DNA of 64,000 nucleotides, from assembly GCA_009829735.1 (NCBI GenBank), contig CM020619.1:30835751-30899750 (forward strand), given 5' to 3'. How positions within the stretch are numbered: the first letter of the stretch is position 1; every line of letters begins with the position of its first letter. Below the pieces are notes generated by a model. The model saw only the letters and a program-made list of their open reading frames with translations. It was not told the DNA's origin and did no database searches. This stretch comes from Pyropia yezoensis. Lineage: Eukaryota > Rhodophyta > Bangiophyceae > Bangiales > Bangiaceae. Positions 1 to 10,434 of the stretch are shown here, piece after piece. The position numbers and the translations under genes were made by a program.

Positions 1-1440
1 GAAAAGTGCGAGATTCCCTGGCGGCCACTTCTCATCTATCGATTGCTGGGCTCCCAACGGTCCCAGGCTGGATGGGATGAGCGACTTTTGACATGTTCTA
101 TTGTACATTAAGATTTAGATCATACTTTTTTCGGAGCTTGAGCGACAAAGCCATGGACAGCCACACAATGGCTGGACTCGAGTGGGAGGCCACTTTTTTA
201 GATCCGCCCAATTTCTCTCTTAGCGGATTGTCTGACGACTGTCGTCGCCGTCGTCGGCGCGACCTGGCGAATCCGCGTCGGTGGCCGTGCCGACGGCGGC
301 GATGGTGGCGACGGTGGCGGCGGCGGCTGTGGCAACCGTAGCGGTGACGGTGACGCCTCGCTGTCATGATGATGGCCGTCCGCGGTGGTGGCGCCGGTGT
401 GTGTCAGGACCGAAGGTGGTGCTGGGTGTGTCTCGATGGCGGCGGTGGGCATCCCTGGTGGCGCAGGTGGGGGGCGACTGCATCGGCTGCGGCGGGGGGC
501 GTGCATGTCGACGGTGGCGGTGTGAGTCCGCTTCTGTCGGTGTGGAGGTGGGCGGTGGGGTGGACAACGGCGGTGGTGTGATCAGAGTGGGCGGGGGGGG
601 GGGGGGATCGCTGCGATGGTGACAGGGGGGGTGGGGGGGACAGTGACCATGGTGGTGTTACTGGTCCGGGGGGTGAGAGTGGGGATGTCGCCGTGGTGTT
701 GTGTGACAGGATTGGACCGTGGTGGCGGTGGTGCAAGCGGCTGAGGCGAGGAGGTGACGGCAAAGGCAGCAGGAGGTGCTTGTGTTTCCCGATGTGGAGG
801 GGCGGTTCGTATGTCTAGTGGCTTGCTGACGCGGCAGTGGGTGCAGTGCGGGGGACCGTGAGGGTGGCGGTGGTGGACTCCACAGCGGTGATGGTAATGT
901 GCTCGCCGGCGGTGTCTGTGGTGGGACCGCTGGCGGCAATCGTACATACAGAGCGGCTGTTTTTCGTCACTCTGCCGTCGTCTTTTCCGCGCAGCAACCA
1001 GGTACCGCTATTTGGCGAAGTGGAATGGACTCCGATTGTGTCTTCACATGCATGCGATGCCATCCTCTGTTTTTGTAGCGCGTTTCAGGAGCGTGGTAGC
1101 ACGCACAGGGCGGTACATCGTCGGGATTGTTTCGCATCTCCGCATGCAAGCCATCCAATGCTGATAACCTGAAATCAAGTAGTCCCCCTCTCTTGCAGCA
1201 GAGCTCTCTGATGTGGAGCTCTGCTGGAAGAGGAACCAGATGAGAAAAGATCGAGGGTATCCCCGGAAAAATACGGGCGTTCGAGACGCCAGCACAACAC
1301 CTCCGGGCCCATCTCACAAGCTGTGCATAAGGGGATCGCTGCGGGACACTCTCGCGTCCACGTTCGAAGTTAGGAGTTGAAAGCTGCAGTCTGCTTGCTG
1401 CACGGGGCATCTTCTCATCCGTCTACCTATATGGAATCGT
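1..1440. other. Intergenic, G/T-rich low-complexity block
   Basis: I see no defensible gene here. About 240-910 is dominated by GGTGG, GGCGG and GTGGTGG runs on the plus strand, so every frame is open for long stretches on both strands and gives biased Gly/Val/Arg or Pro/Arg/His peptides. These have no domain motif. From 910 to 1440 the composition is ordinary and nothing is recognised. Confidence 0.6.
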
Positions 1441-4343
1441 CATTAGCAAATAAAATCGACTCTGGGTGGCAAAATGACAGTGTAAAGCGTTTCCGACCGG
1501 AGAGACACTCGGTGGCCTCCGCAGCCCCCTACTAGTAGGAGCCGTACAACGCGTGAACTTTTAAGAAGTGACCGACCGCAGGCCACGTTTTTTATTCAAA
1601 AGGTGACGACCGCATTCCTCGTCATCTCTGAGAGGCTCATTCTCGTAGTGTCAAAAACGCTTGTGTTGCACCTGCTGGAAACAATGAAAAACAAAATGCT
1701 AGCGAGACCTTTCTAAAAAGGATCAGCGAACATGAGGTCGCCACGTGTGATCCGGGCCCCGTCAATATGAAGTGCCATGCTCAACAATTTTATCTACGAC
1801 ATGTGCTATCCTATCTGAGGAAAAAACCAACCAAAACTCAACAGCGAAAATGCTTTTTGGCGCGACGAGGGGTGGAGTGGCCTGTGCGCGTGCCATGTAG
1901 GTGGGCATGGGAGGAGGTTGGCGGCGGCGACGGCGGGGAGGATAAATCCTCCCGCGAAAGCTCCTCGCGCCTGCTTTACCGCTCGCGGGCGCCCCTCGCG
2001 GGCGGGCCGTCTCTCTGCGCCTCGGCGGGGCAGATGACCCCGCTGGTGTGCCGCCCCGCCGACTGAGGTGGGGCGGCGGCGGCGGTCACCATGTGCGCGG
2101 ATGCGCGGCCGCCTGCCCGGTACGCACGCGTCCCACGTGGCGCGTCGTCGGCGCCGCCGCCGCCGCCCACGCTGCTGTCGTAGGCCATGGTGTGGAGGAT
2201 CATCCATGCTCAGTGCGGCGGCGGCAGGACAACGAGTTGGGCCGCGTGCGAGCTCGGCGCCCGTTGCCGCGTCACCAGAAGGCGGTCCACCTCCACCGTG
2301 GGGGGTCACGTAGCCGTCACCAGCCAACATCACTGCCGTCGTTGCCGACGCGCTCGCTGCCGTCGGCGCTGCCATTCCTTTTTAAGTATGACGTGGACGC
2401 GACGAGCCCATTTGTGTTCGCCGACCCATGCCGCTGAGGCAGCCTGCAAGCACGCTCTCGTAGCTGTCCTGCAGACTCCATCGACCCGGACAAGACGGTC
2501 ACACCAAGAGAAATCATTTGGGAGGATTGAAGTAAAGTGTGTTTCACCACTTAATACCTCTGGGAGAGAGGCAACTTTGAACCACCGTATCTTTGCTCTT
2601 GAGCACGCTACGGCGCCGAATTATACTTCATTCTGAAACTGACGTCATTGGCAGCTCTTTTGAGCTGCGTTTTGTGTCCCGTACGTGCCACATGAGGGTA
2701 AAACCAGCCTATGGCGGCCAAATAGGTGTAATGATCTCGGTACACATTGTGCTTTAGTTCGCCGTAACGGCCTGGGTCCGCCCGGAACTGAGGTGACGTG
2801 GTCTCTATTTGTGTACAGAGTCCTGGAAAAAGCTTATTTTTTGGTGTAGGGGTCATCATGGCTGTTTTCGAAGCACATACAGTGTGCTTCACGTACGTCG
2901 TACGTTGCCTGTTCCATGCGCAAATGCTGAAGGGCCCGGGTTCTGTATCTCTCTGAGTTCTGTCTGTCTGAGTATACTGCGGGGAGGGGCTACCTTGTCA
3001 CACCGTGATCCAGTGCCGCTTCATTGGCCGCCTTTTCTGAACGCGTGATCCGTGTCACTGGACACCTGCCCGCGCGACGACAGCATTCGACACCCACCCT
3101 CATCCACCATCACTTCCGCGTCCCCCACGGCGTGCAGCGTCTTGTATTCAAACATTGCGATGTCATGCACGTTGAGATATCTTCCGCTTTTGCTTCAGTG
3201 ATGGTATACATTGGAAGAGAAGAAGCCAAAGAGTCATGAGCCACCGGAGTGGAGAGGAACAAGCACAATCTCAGTTGGTCACGGTGAGCATGCATGGGTA
3301 GGGGCTTGTCAGTAGGCAACAGCAGGAAAGAGGCGTGGGCGGGCACGCAGCCGAAAACGCGATGATCGACGCTGTCCCAAACGACTCCTTCACCGCTGGA
3401 AGCAGCTCACAAAGCGTACCACTGGAACAGAGGTTGTCGCTAAACCCATCACCACCGGGTGCAAATGAACGCACAGTCTCGCGGCGATGGTGGACGAGTA
3501 GCACGAAAGGGAGCGCGGATGAGCTGCGTGACGGCGCACGCCTTGATCGGACGCGGTGGCGAGGGGCTTCTCGTTGGCGCTGGCTTGTCACATCGGCGTG
3601 CGCGCGGTCGCTTCTTGACCAAAATTGATGTGAAACCCCTATTGAAAGTAGGCCCCCTGTCAAGCTTGGATTTGAGGGAGCCGCATGCCCTCTGCAAGAG
3701 AGAGCAGGGCAAGGAGAGAAAATGCAGCCCGTCTGCGAGAGAAGGAGATGTACGCGTAGCAAGCACTGAGTAGACGTCTCTGAAAAACGACCTCTGTTCT
3801 TTTCCGTACCGGAGGCAAATACGCGGAGTTCCTACGAAGTCTGAAGAAGAGAGCTATGCCACACACAGAATGGTGTGTTCTTCTTCGTAGGTATTAAAGC
3901 GTGAAAACGCTTTAGGGTAGCCCGCACAGCAAGACGAAGAACGGCGTAAATCGGCGCCCTCCCCCTCGGCAGTGAGGCTGGTGCTGCCGTGGCCGGGGTC
4001 AACTTCGTGGTGTTTAGCCGGGGTGAGCGGGGAGGGTCACTGAGGCGGCCAGGCCACCGTAATAAATGTATGGTCGTAAGGTCAACGGGGAGGCTCTGCG
4101 GCTGCCACTTTCTTTTGGTGTTGGGTCCGAGTGGGGCGACGGCGCCGAGGCGGCGTGGCGGCGGCCGCCCCTGCCATTTGTCATCATTCATTTCGGGCTC
4201 ACGGAGGAAGGAAAACACCTCCGCAGCCCGCTGCTCTCTGATTCACTTCATCGTAAAGACCAGAGAGGGAGGGTGCGTAAGATGACGACGAGTTAGTTCA
4301 AAAAAACAAAACAATAAATATGTGCATTCTTCGAACTGGTCAA
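1441..4343. other. Intergenic; one GC-rich island of uncertain coding status
   Basis: I recognise no gene. A GC-rich island at about 1870-2400 resembles the oxidoreductase gene downstream in composition, and open frames run through it on both strands (for example minus-strand frames starting near 2375 and 2203). Their peptides are low-complexity Ala/Arg/Gly/Pro without a recognisable domain. It could be a 5' exon of an unrecognised gene or simply GC-rich spacer. The rest has short overlapping open frames only. Confidence 0.5.
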
Positions 4344-4443
4344 GGGGTTGTAGCTCAGTGGTAGAGTGCGCGCTTCGCATGTCTGTCTCGTGGGTGCGCG
4401 AGGTCCAGGGATCGATGAGCAGTCGATCGCCCCTGCTGCTCCA
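4344..4443 (+). tRNA. tRNA-Ala(CGC) with an anticodon-loop intron and a probable T-loop intron
   Basis: The cloverleaf can be built by hand. Acceptor 4344-4350 pairs with 4436-4442 and includes the alanine identity pair G3:U70, with one U:U mismatch at 6:67. The D-arm follows. Anticodon stem 4369-4373 (CGCGC) pairs with 4396-4400 (GCGCG), with loop bases TTCGCA and anticodon CGC at 4376-4378. T-stem 4406-4410 (CAGGG) pairs with 4431-4435 (CCCTG), and the discriminator is A4443. Two extra segments break the standard length. About 15 nt (4380-4394) sit at the canonical 37/38 intron site. About 13 nt (4417-4429) sit in the T-loop, which would otherwise read ATCGATC. The T-loop extra can pair with the loop to extend the T-arm. 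Intron-containing T-loops are known from red algae. The alternatives are a decayed tRNA gene or a tRNA-derived repeat. The 3' end matches the primer sites of both retroelement families in this window. Confidence 0.8.
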
Positions 4444-5722
4444 TCTTGTTTTTGTCAGCGCAAAGGGGGGAGCAGCTGGCCAACGGAAAGAGGCGCAGGG
4501 TGGTCCAAGACCTGGTCCACGGACAGTTAAGAGGGGCCCTTTCTGACCTTCTGGGATTCAACCAGATATCAAGGCCCGGTGTCCGCTTTCAAGTCTTTGC
4601 GTCCACTCTGGTTGGATCTGCAATTCAATTCTCACGTATGATTGGATGCACGCCTCACTGTCGACATTCGTCTGTTCGCGTATGAAGCAAGCTCGTTCAC
4701 AAGCTCGAACTAACCATGTGGAGGGCCCTTTCCCAGGTCGGCACCGCTCTGGGGTCTGGCGGCGGTGAACACTTTTGTGCGAGTGCTCTGAGAAAGAAAG
4801 GAACACCATGTGAACTTGTTCTGCTCCGACTGCAATGCGACCAAGAAAGGAAGACACTATTTGGTCGGTCGCGGCGAAGAGAGATGCAGCCGATCTCTGG
4901 CCCTCTTGGACCGCCGTCTCCTCGGTGGAGTCACACACTGGAACATCGGCCTTATTCTCCCGCAGACGACCGTCCCCCAGCTTCGTGGCTCTTCTCGCAC
5001 CCGGTGCACTCCTGCGCCCTCGCATCGTCATCCGCCATTGGATAGAGGAGGAGTGCCGTGGAAAGGGGGGGATGTGTCACAGTGGTGTATGTGGTGTTTC
5101 GGTGCGACCATGTGGTGATGGGGCACCATGTCAGCATAATGAGAAGGTGGGTGAAGGGTGGTGCACCAGTGGTGGAAGCTGCTCGCGAGTGGCGCGTGCA
5201 CCTCGTGCGCCGCGGATCAATTTGCCAAAATCGAAGTCGCATGTGCAGCCTCCGTCGGCCATCGCGCTTCATGGAGCACTGCAGCATGCATCCTGGCCGT
5301 GGCGATAATTGGCGACGCCGCGCGACGCCGCGAGACCCCGTGAAACGTCCAAAAGCGACACCGCGCGACACCGTGAAACATCCCAAACGTCGTCTCAGCC
5401 ACTGCGCGGCCGTCACGTGAAGCTTGAAACATGTGTAAAGCATCCGACCCAGAAGGCAGATATGAACTGGCCGTCAGAGCAAGTCGGCCCCGTTCTTCCC
5501 GCAATTCTCTGTGTGTGCGCGCAAAAGTTCTGTTACGGCGCTGGTTTTTATGAAAGCGTCCAACATGAAACGCCGCGTCCCGTCAAGCTGAGGTGCGTTT
5601 TCTGGACAGCTGACACCGCCATCTCACGCTAGTCCCAACGTCATCACAGGGCGATCTTCTCCTCTCTTTCCCCCGCTGCATCACGTCCTCCCCCCCCACT
5701 CCCCCCCCCCGTTCAACTCACT
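4444..5722. other. Intergenic; short direct repeats and a C-rich tract before the oxidoreductase gene
   Basis: No gene is recognised. At about 5305-5395 the motifs GCGACGCC/GCGACACC and GTGAAACGTCC/GTGAAACATCC recur as a small imperfect direct repeat. From about 5690 the strand becomes almost pure C (5690-5768) just ahead of the oxidoreductase reading frame. That tract could be a promoter element or an error-prone homopolymer region hiding the true start. Confidence 0.5.
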
Positions 5723-5775
5723 ATGCCGGCGTCCTCCCCCCCCCCCATCCCCCCGCCCCCCCCGTCCGCCCGCAC

Positions 5776-7680
5776 GTGGTCATTGTCGGTGGCGGCTTTG
5801 CCAGCACCGCCGCCGCACGCGCCCTCCACCCTCACACCCACCCCCGCTCGCCGCGGCCGCCCGCGCTGCGGGTGACCCACCTCGTTGGGGGGGGGTTTGA
5901 GTACTGGCCCGCCACCCACGAGGCGCTGGGGGCCGGCGCGGGCGCGACGCCCGCCGCGACGGGGCGGCACCTGCTGCCGCCGCCGCCACCGCCATCGCCG
6001 CCACCGCTGCTGCCGTCTGTGGGCGGTGGGGGAGCAGCGGACGACGACGCCCCATTTTTGGTGCTGCCCGCCGTCGCGACAGGCCTGACAACCGACGCCG
6101 TGACGGTTGTCCCTGCTGTCAGCTGGGGAGACCCCGACGGCGTTTCACGGCGCGATGATGACTGCAGCGGCGGCAGCTGCGGCGGTCTGCCGTCCCGCAT
6201 CCCCTACACCTACCTGCTGATTGCCACGGGCGCCGCGCAGGCCGCTCCCATCCACCCCGCGGACGGCGTTCTCTCCTCCCTGCCCCAGCGGGCGGCGCAG
6301 CTTGCCGCCGCCGCCGTCCGTGCCGCGACCGCCCGGCGGGTGTTGGTCGTTGGCGGGGGGGCCGTCGGCGTGGAGGTGGCCGCCGCTGTCGTGGCGGCGG
6401 CAGCGGGGGCGGCACCAGCGGCGGCACCCGCGGTGGCGGCGACGGTGACGGCGACGTCGACGGCGGCCGCGTCGGCACCGGCGGGGGCTGGGGGGCGGCA
6501 ACGGCCGGGACGGGGGCAGGCGCGGTGCGGGGGAGGGGCGGCGGCGGGGGCGCCCCCCCACCTCCTCAGCCACCCCGACCGCCGGCGGCGGCCGGTGGTG
6601 ACGCTCGCTGCCCGTGGCGGGCGGCTGCTCCCCCGCCTGCCCCCCGCCGCGGGCGCGTACGCGGCGGCGGCGCTGCGGGCGGCGGGGGTCGACGTGCGGC
6701 TGGGGGAGGGCGTGTCGCTGGCATCGGGGAGGGGTGCGGCCGCCGGGGTGTACCGCCTGGGGGGGGAAGTGTGGGTGGATGCCGCTGCGGGTACCGTTGG
6801 GAGTGGGGGGCACAGCCCGGGGGGAGGGGGAGCTGCCCCCTCCCCTGCCAAACGGGGTGGCGATGACCGTGATGCCGACAGCGGTGACGGTGGTGACGGC
6901 AGCGACGTCGTGCTCCTCTGCACCGGGGGGGTGCCCGACACGGCGTGGGCGGCGGCCGTCCTAGGCGGTCGCGGCGCCGCCCTGCGCGTGCACCCCGACC
7001 TCCGCGTCGTCGGCGCCGACCGCGTGTACGCGGCGGGCGACGTGGTGGGGGGCATTACTGGCGATGCGGGTGGAGGGGGAGTGGTGGCCGCCGACCAGGC
7101 CACCGCCCCTGCCTACGAGCGGACCGCCTACGCGGCGGTGTCGACGGGCACGCTCGCGGCGCGCAACATTGTGGCGGCCGCCGCGGCCACTCCTCCCACC
7201 CCCTCCTCTACCTCATCGTCTGTGGGGGCCTGTCGACAGCCGGTGGCGGGCTGTGGCACCTACCCCGCGGACGCATTCCCGTTCGGCCGGTTCCCGCTGC
7301 TGAGCATCGTCTCCACGGGCCCGCGCGACGCAGTCGCCGTGGCGGGGCACGTTGTCGTTGCGACGGGGTGGGTGGCGGCGGCCGCCAAGGCGGCCATCCG
7401 CTGGTTGGCGGTGGGGGGGGTGGCGGAGCAGCCGCCGCCGCCGCCGCCGCGGCCGTCGCCGCTGGTGGTCGGGCGAGGAAGGGGGAGTCGCGGCGCTTGG
7501 GGGCGCTGGCGCTGGCGCTGGCGCCTGTTTATGGCTGCCGAGGCGGTGTCGTGTGGGGCGGTCAACGCGGCGGCCGCCACAGTGGCCGCTTTTAGTGGGG
7601 GGGGCGCACCGCCCCGGCCGTGCGGTGACGCACGCCCCGCGGCGGTGGCCACGCATGCAGGGTTGAGAGACTGTAACTGA
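5776..7680 (+). CDS. FAD-dependent pyridine-nucleotide oxidoreductase, AIFM2/FSP1 or NDH-2 type
   Basis: The product is a two-dinucleotide-binding-domain flavoprotein that would pass electrons from NAD(P)H to a quinone or similar acceptor. Counting from 5776, residues 2-10 hold the FAD-binding glycine motif (VIVGGGFAS), about 145-152 the YLLIATGA segment, about 188-203 the second, NAD(P)H-binding Rossmann motif (VLVVGGGAVGVEVA), about 378 an LLCTGG strand and about 416 the YAAGDVV motif that closes the FAD site. The 634 residues exceed the usual 370-400 because of long Ala, Gly and Pro inserts (about 70-90, 205-245, 330-365). The start is uncertain. Frame 5776 opens on GTG already inside the first strand, and the nearest ATG (5723) is out of frame across a poly-C tract, so a homopolymer miscount or an upstream exon is likely. 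I infer no membrane segment or targeting peptide. The subfamily is not settled. Confidence 0.78.
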   Translation: MVIVGGGFASTAAARALHPHTHPRSPRPPALRVTHLVGGGFEYWPATHEALGAGAGATPAATGRHLLPPPPPPSPPPLLPSVGGGGAADDDAPFLVLPAVATGLTTDAVTVVPAVSWGDPDGVSRRDDDCSGGSCGGLPSRIPYTYLLIATGAAQAAPIHPADGVLSSLPQRAAQLAAAAVRAATARRVLVVGGGAVGVEVAAAVVAAAAGAAPAAAPAVAATVTATSTAAASAPAGAGGRQRPGRGQARCGGGAAAGAPPHLLSHPDRRRRPVVTLAARGGRLLPRLPPAAGAYAAAALRAAGVDVRLGEGVSLASGRGAAAGVYRLGGEVWVDAAAGTVGSGGHSPGGGGAAPSPAKRGGDDRDADSGDGGDGSDVVLLCTGGVPDTAWAAAVLGGRGAALRVHPDLRVVGADRVYAAGDVVGGITGDAGGGGVVAADQATAPAYERTAYAAVSTGTLAARNIVAAAAATPPTPSSTSSSVGACRQPVAGCGTYPADAFPFGRFPLLSIVSTGPRDAVAVAGHVVVATGWVAAAAKAAIRWLAVGGVAEQPPPPPPRPSPLVVGRGRGSRGAWGRWRWRWRLFMAAEAVSCGAVNAAAATVAAFSGGGAPPRPCGDARPAAVATHAGLRDCN

Positions 7681-9023
7681 TCGTATGAGGAAATGTGCCC
7701 CATGGATACGATGGCGAAGGCAACCAAAAAATTCGTGCCTGTCTGACAAAAGTGCAGACAGCTTCCTGCGGCGCGAGACAGCCTCTGCCGTAGCGGCAGG
7801 CTGCGACGCCGCCAGTGCGAGTCGCAACATGGTGGCAGCTACAAGGCCGACAGCGAGCGACGTGGTGCAGAGCGCCGGGCGGCCGCCAGGGGTGCAAGGC
7901 AGCAGAGGCGGCACAGAGAACGACGGCCCCGGTCGAAGAAGACAACGGCGACGCCGGTCGAGGAAGATGAAAATACCACGGTCACTTCCAGGAGGCCGTG
8001 CCGGTGAGAGTGCAGTGATGCAGAGGTGTGGTACATAGGAACCAGCTGCGAAGTGCAGCGGCAGGGCGCTGCCCAGCTGCACAAGACTCGACGACGGAGT
8101 CGGTCGACGACCAACAGATGGTGACACGAGAGCGGTGACTGACAGCCCTCTCTGACGGAGTTACCACCATGTTAGACATCGATTCCGTGTCCTTATGATA
8201 GGCGCACCGGGAGTGCATCTAGACGATTGATAAGAAGCGGACTGCCGACTGACGGCGATGACAAGGATGTCTCTGCGAGGCATGTCGCGTGTTGAAGGGC
8301 CCTAGCCGGGCCCCCCGCCGGCGATGGCCGCCGTGCATAGCACTGACGAGGGCACATTCAGAAACAGCGCGGCATTCACCACCTACCAATATAACGGCGC
8401 GGTCGAGCACCACGCGTTGCGATGAGTGACGTTCGGCCGCCATCAACGGTTGCGGAGCGGCAGAGGTGCGGTGCCCGTACTCCGACTCACGGCACCCATT
8501 GCAGCGCGGCCATCTGGCCTCGCGGTCGTTGCAGGGCTGCCTCACCCCCCCAGACCTAGCGCTGCTTGTTGGGGCCAAGCACCCGACCACGACGATGGTT
8601 CGGTCCTCTATTCTTTCACCGCGGACACTGCCGAGGGACCCCACGGGAGCGCGGATTACTGCCGAGGAAACTGCAGCAGGACTATGAAAGCAACAGAAAA
8701 CTCAGGGAAACAAGACAAGACACCGCGCAGTGGGGTCTAAAGAGGGACCACCGATTTCTTGCATTCCGGGTGTCTTCCTCTTGCGCAGGATTTTGCAACC
8801 CTCCCTCAGTGGTTGAAAAACGTCGATTTTGAGGACTACATTTCCTTTACGCTTCCAGATGCAAGTTGCACAAGCCCGCATGGATGGTGCTTGTCTGCGC
8901 CGGAAGCGCACGACCCTCAGCTTCCTTGTGGTATCGACAGAACAACTCGCGAGCTTGGAAGCGCTCCCTGAAGAGGAATGGAAAAAGTTACATCTGGGAT
9001 CTGTTCTGCACAGCAAGCACTGC
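7681..9023. other. Intergenic; nothing recognised
   Basis: Downstream of the oxidoreductase stop there are only short, overlapping open frames on both strands with no motif I recognise. A long minus-strand frame (about 7213-8127) is partly the mirror of the oxidoreductase gene and has no independent support. Confidence 0.5.
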
Positions 9024-9385
9024 TGTAGCAATATGGATGACCGTATTGTGACCCTAATACAGGGGGACTACTTCTAACCCTTAAGTTTCAATTTGGGAGT
9101 CCGTATTGGTCACGGTATCGGTAAGTTACGTATGACCAGAGGGACTTGCATCTTGGGGTGGAGGGTAGTTAGTAGTGTCTCCGCGGGTTTATAACGAAGG
9201 GGCCGGCGGCGAATCCACCGCCGGCCATGGTAGAACAACAAACCCCTCCCATTTGGGCTCCCATCTTGGTCCCGTGGCTTGCGCTCCAAGGACAGCAACC
9301 TTGGCCTCCCGGTGACGTTGGTGCCGATCCCCCTTGGTGAGTGTTCCCTGAGAGTGGACGTTCAGCGGTTCCCTATTGTGCTACA
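9024..9385 (+). repeat. Solo LTR of retrotransposon family B
   Basis: This 362-bp copy begins TGTAGCAATATGG and ends GTGCTACA, matching the LTRs at 40974, 51433, 36670 and 57884. It is flanked by the perfect 5-bp target duplication ACTGC (9019-9023 and 9386-9390). No internal sequence is attached, so it is the product of LTR-LTR recombination. A TATAA-like box (about 9187-9196) precedes an 8-bp perfect hairpin (GCCGGCGG at 9202-9209 with CCGCCGGC at 9218-9225). Confidence 0.93.
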
Positions 9386-10434
9386 ACTGCACCCACAAGC
9401 AACGGACGATGCAGGTAGGGCGCCCCCAGAGCAGGAACAAAAATCTCCCAGCATTCCGTTTGGAACTGCGACCAGTCATATGTTCTCAATCGTGACAGCG
9501 GTGTCATCCGGGCCGTTCTATTGTACACTAGAGGAGAAAGAGTAAGGATCAGTCTCGGGAGATTTTTCGCTTGTGCTGAAAAGCACGGCCGACCTCGGTT
9601 GTCCTCCTGTTGTGCCCTGCAAGAAGTTGCGCTGCGCAGCAATCTCAGGAATCTTTCTTGCGCCCGCGATGCGAACTCAGCTTCGCTAAAAGCAAGGTGT
9701 CGGGCCAGGACCCCGCTTGCGCGTGGTCCTGGGTTGAGCCCCACTGCGCCGGGAAACCATCCGCAGCAGACAAGAAGGTTATCCATCATGGGGACCAAGG
9801 CCCCTCCGTTACACGCCGACCGCCATGCGCACCTCTGCGCGCGCCACCGACGACGCAACGTAGCTCCGCCAGACCAGCTCGGACATGAGGATACCGGCCG
9901 CACACGCGGGCTTGCCGCCCTTGACAACCGTCGAGCGCAATTGCTCGGCCACTCTGAGCGAGAAAATCTTCTCCGCTCCCCATTGGTCCGTTTCTTGACG
10001 GCACTAAAGGGACCAATGAGGAGCCCGGAATCCTTGGTGACCCGCTTTCTCGTTCAAATGTGCCGTTAGGGCCTTTTCTTCACGGCCGGACCGACATGCT
10101 CTCACGGCAAAGTCAAAAACCTGCGTTCTTGAGCCCGTAGAGGCTGGTTTTGGAATGCTGACCTCTTAAAGTTCCTCAGCTTTCCCCCCGCCCTCACAGG
10201 CCCATCCAGTGGGGGGGGGGGGGAAACTGTGCCTCTTCGCCGCGTCATGTGTGCAAGGCCCCACAGGACTGACTGTAGGGAGACGTGGTGGTCGGTCGGC
10301 AGATCGACTTGGCCGTGGCGACCCCCCCCCCCAGAATGCCCTCCGAGCATGGCTGGTCACCGTCGCTGAGAAGGCTGCCTGGGGGGGTGGGTGTGCATGG
10401 CGCCTCCCCCTGCCGGGCCGGTTCATTGGGGTCA
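9386..10434. other. Intergenic; nothing recognised
   Basis: The sequence is unique as far as I can see, with no RNA or protein motif. Plus and minus frames of 180 codons or so overlap at about 9373-10069, but their peptides show no domain and look like chance reading frames in GC-rich DNA. Confidence 0.5.

Noticed and set aside
98..947. Overlapping ORFs of 80-120 codons on both strands
   Set aside because: Low-complexity GGTGG/GGCGG sequence; all frames are open and none shows a motif.
3271..3762. Minus-strand ORF of 163 codons
   Set aside because: No recognisable motif, overlapped by equal-sized frames on the other strand.
6145..7103. Further long minus-strand frames inside the oxidoreductase gene
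   Set aside because: Stop codons are rare in both strands of GC-rich DNA; no domain features.
7213..8127. Minus-strand ORF of about 300 codons overlapping the oxidoreductase gene
   Set aside because: It mirrors a GC-rich coding region, its peptide is Pro/Arg/His-rich without motifs, and the plus strand has clear flavoprotein motifs.
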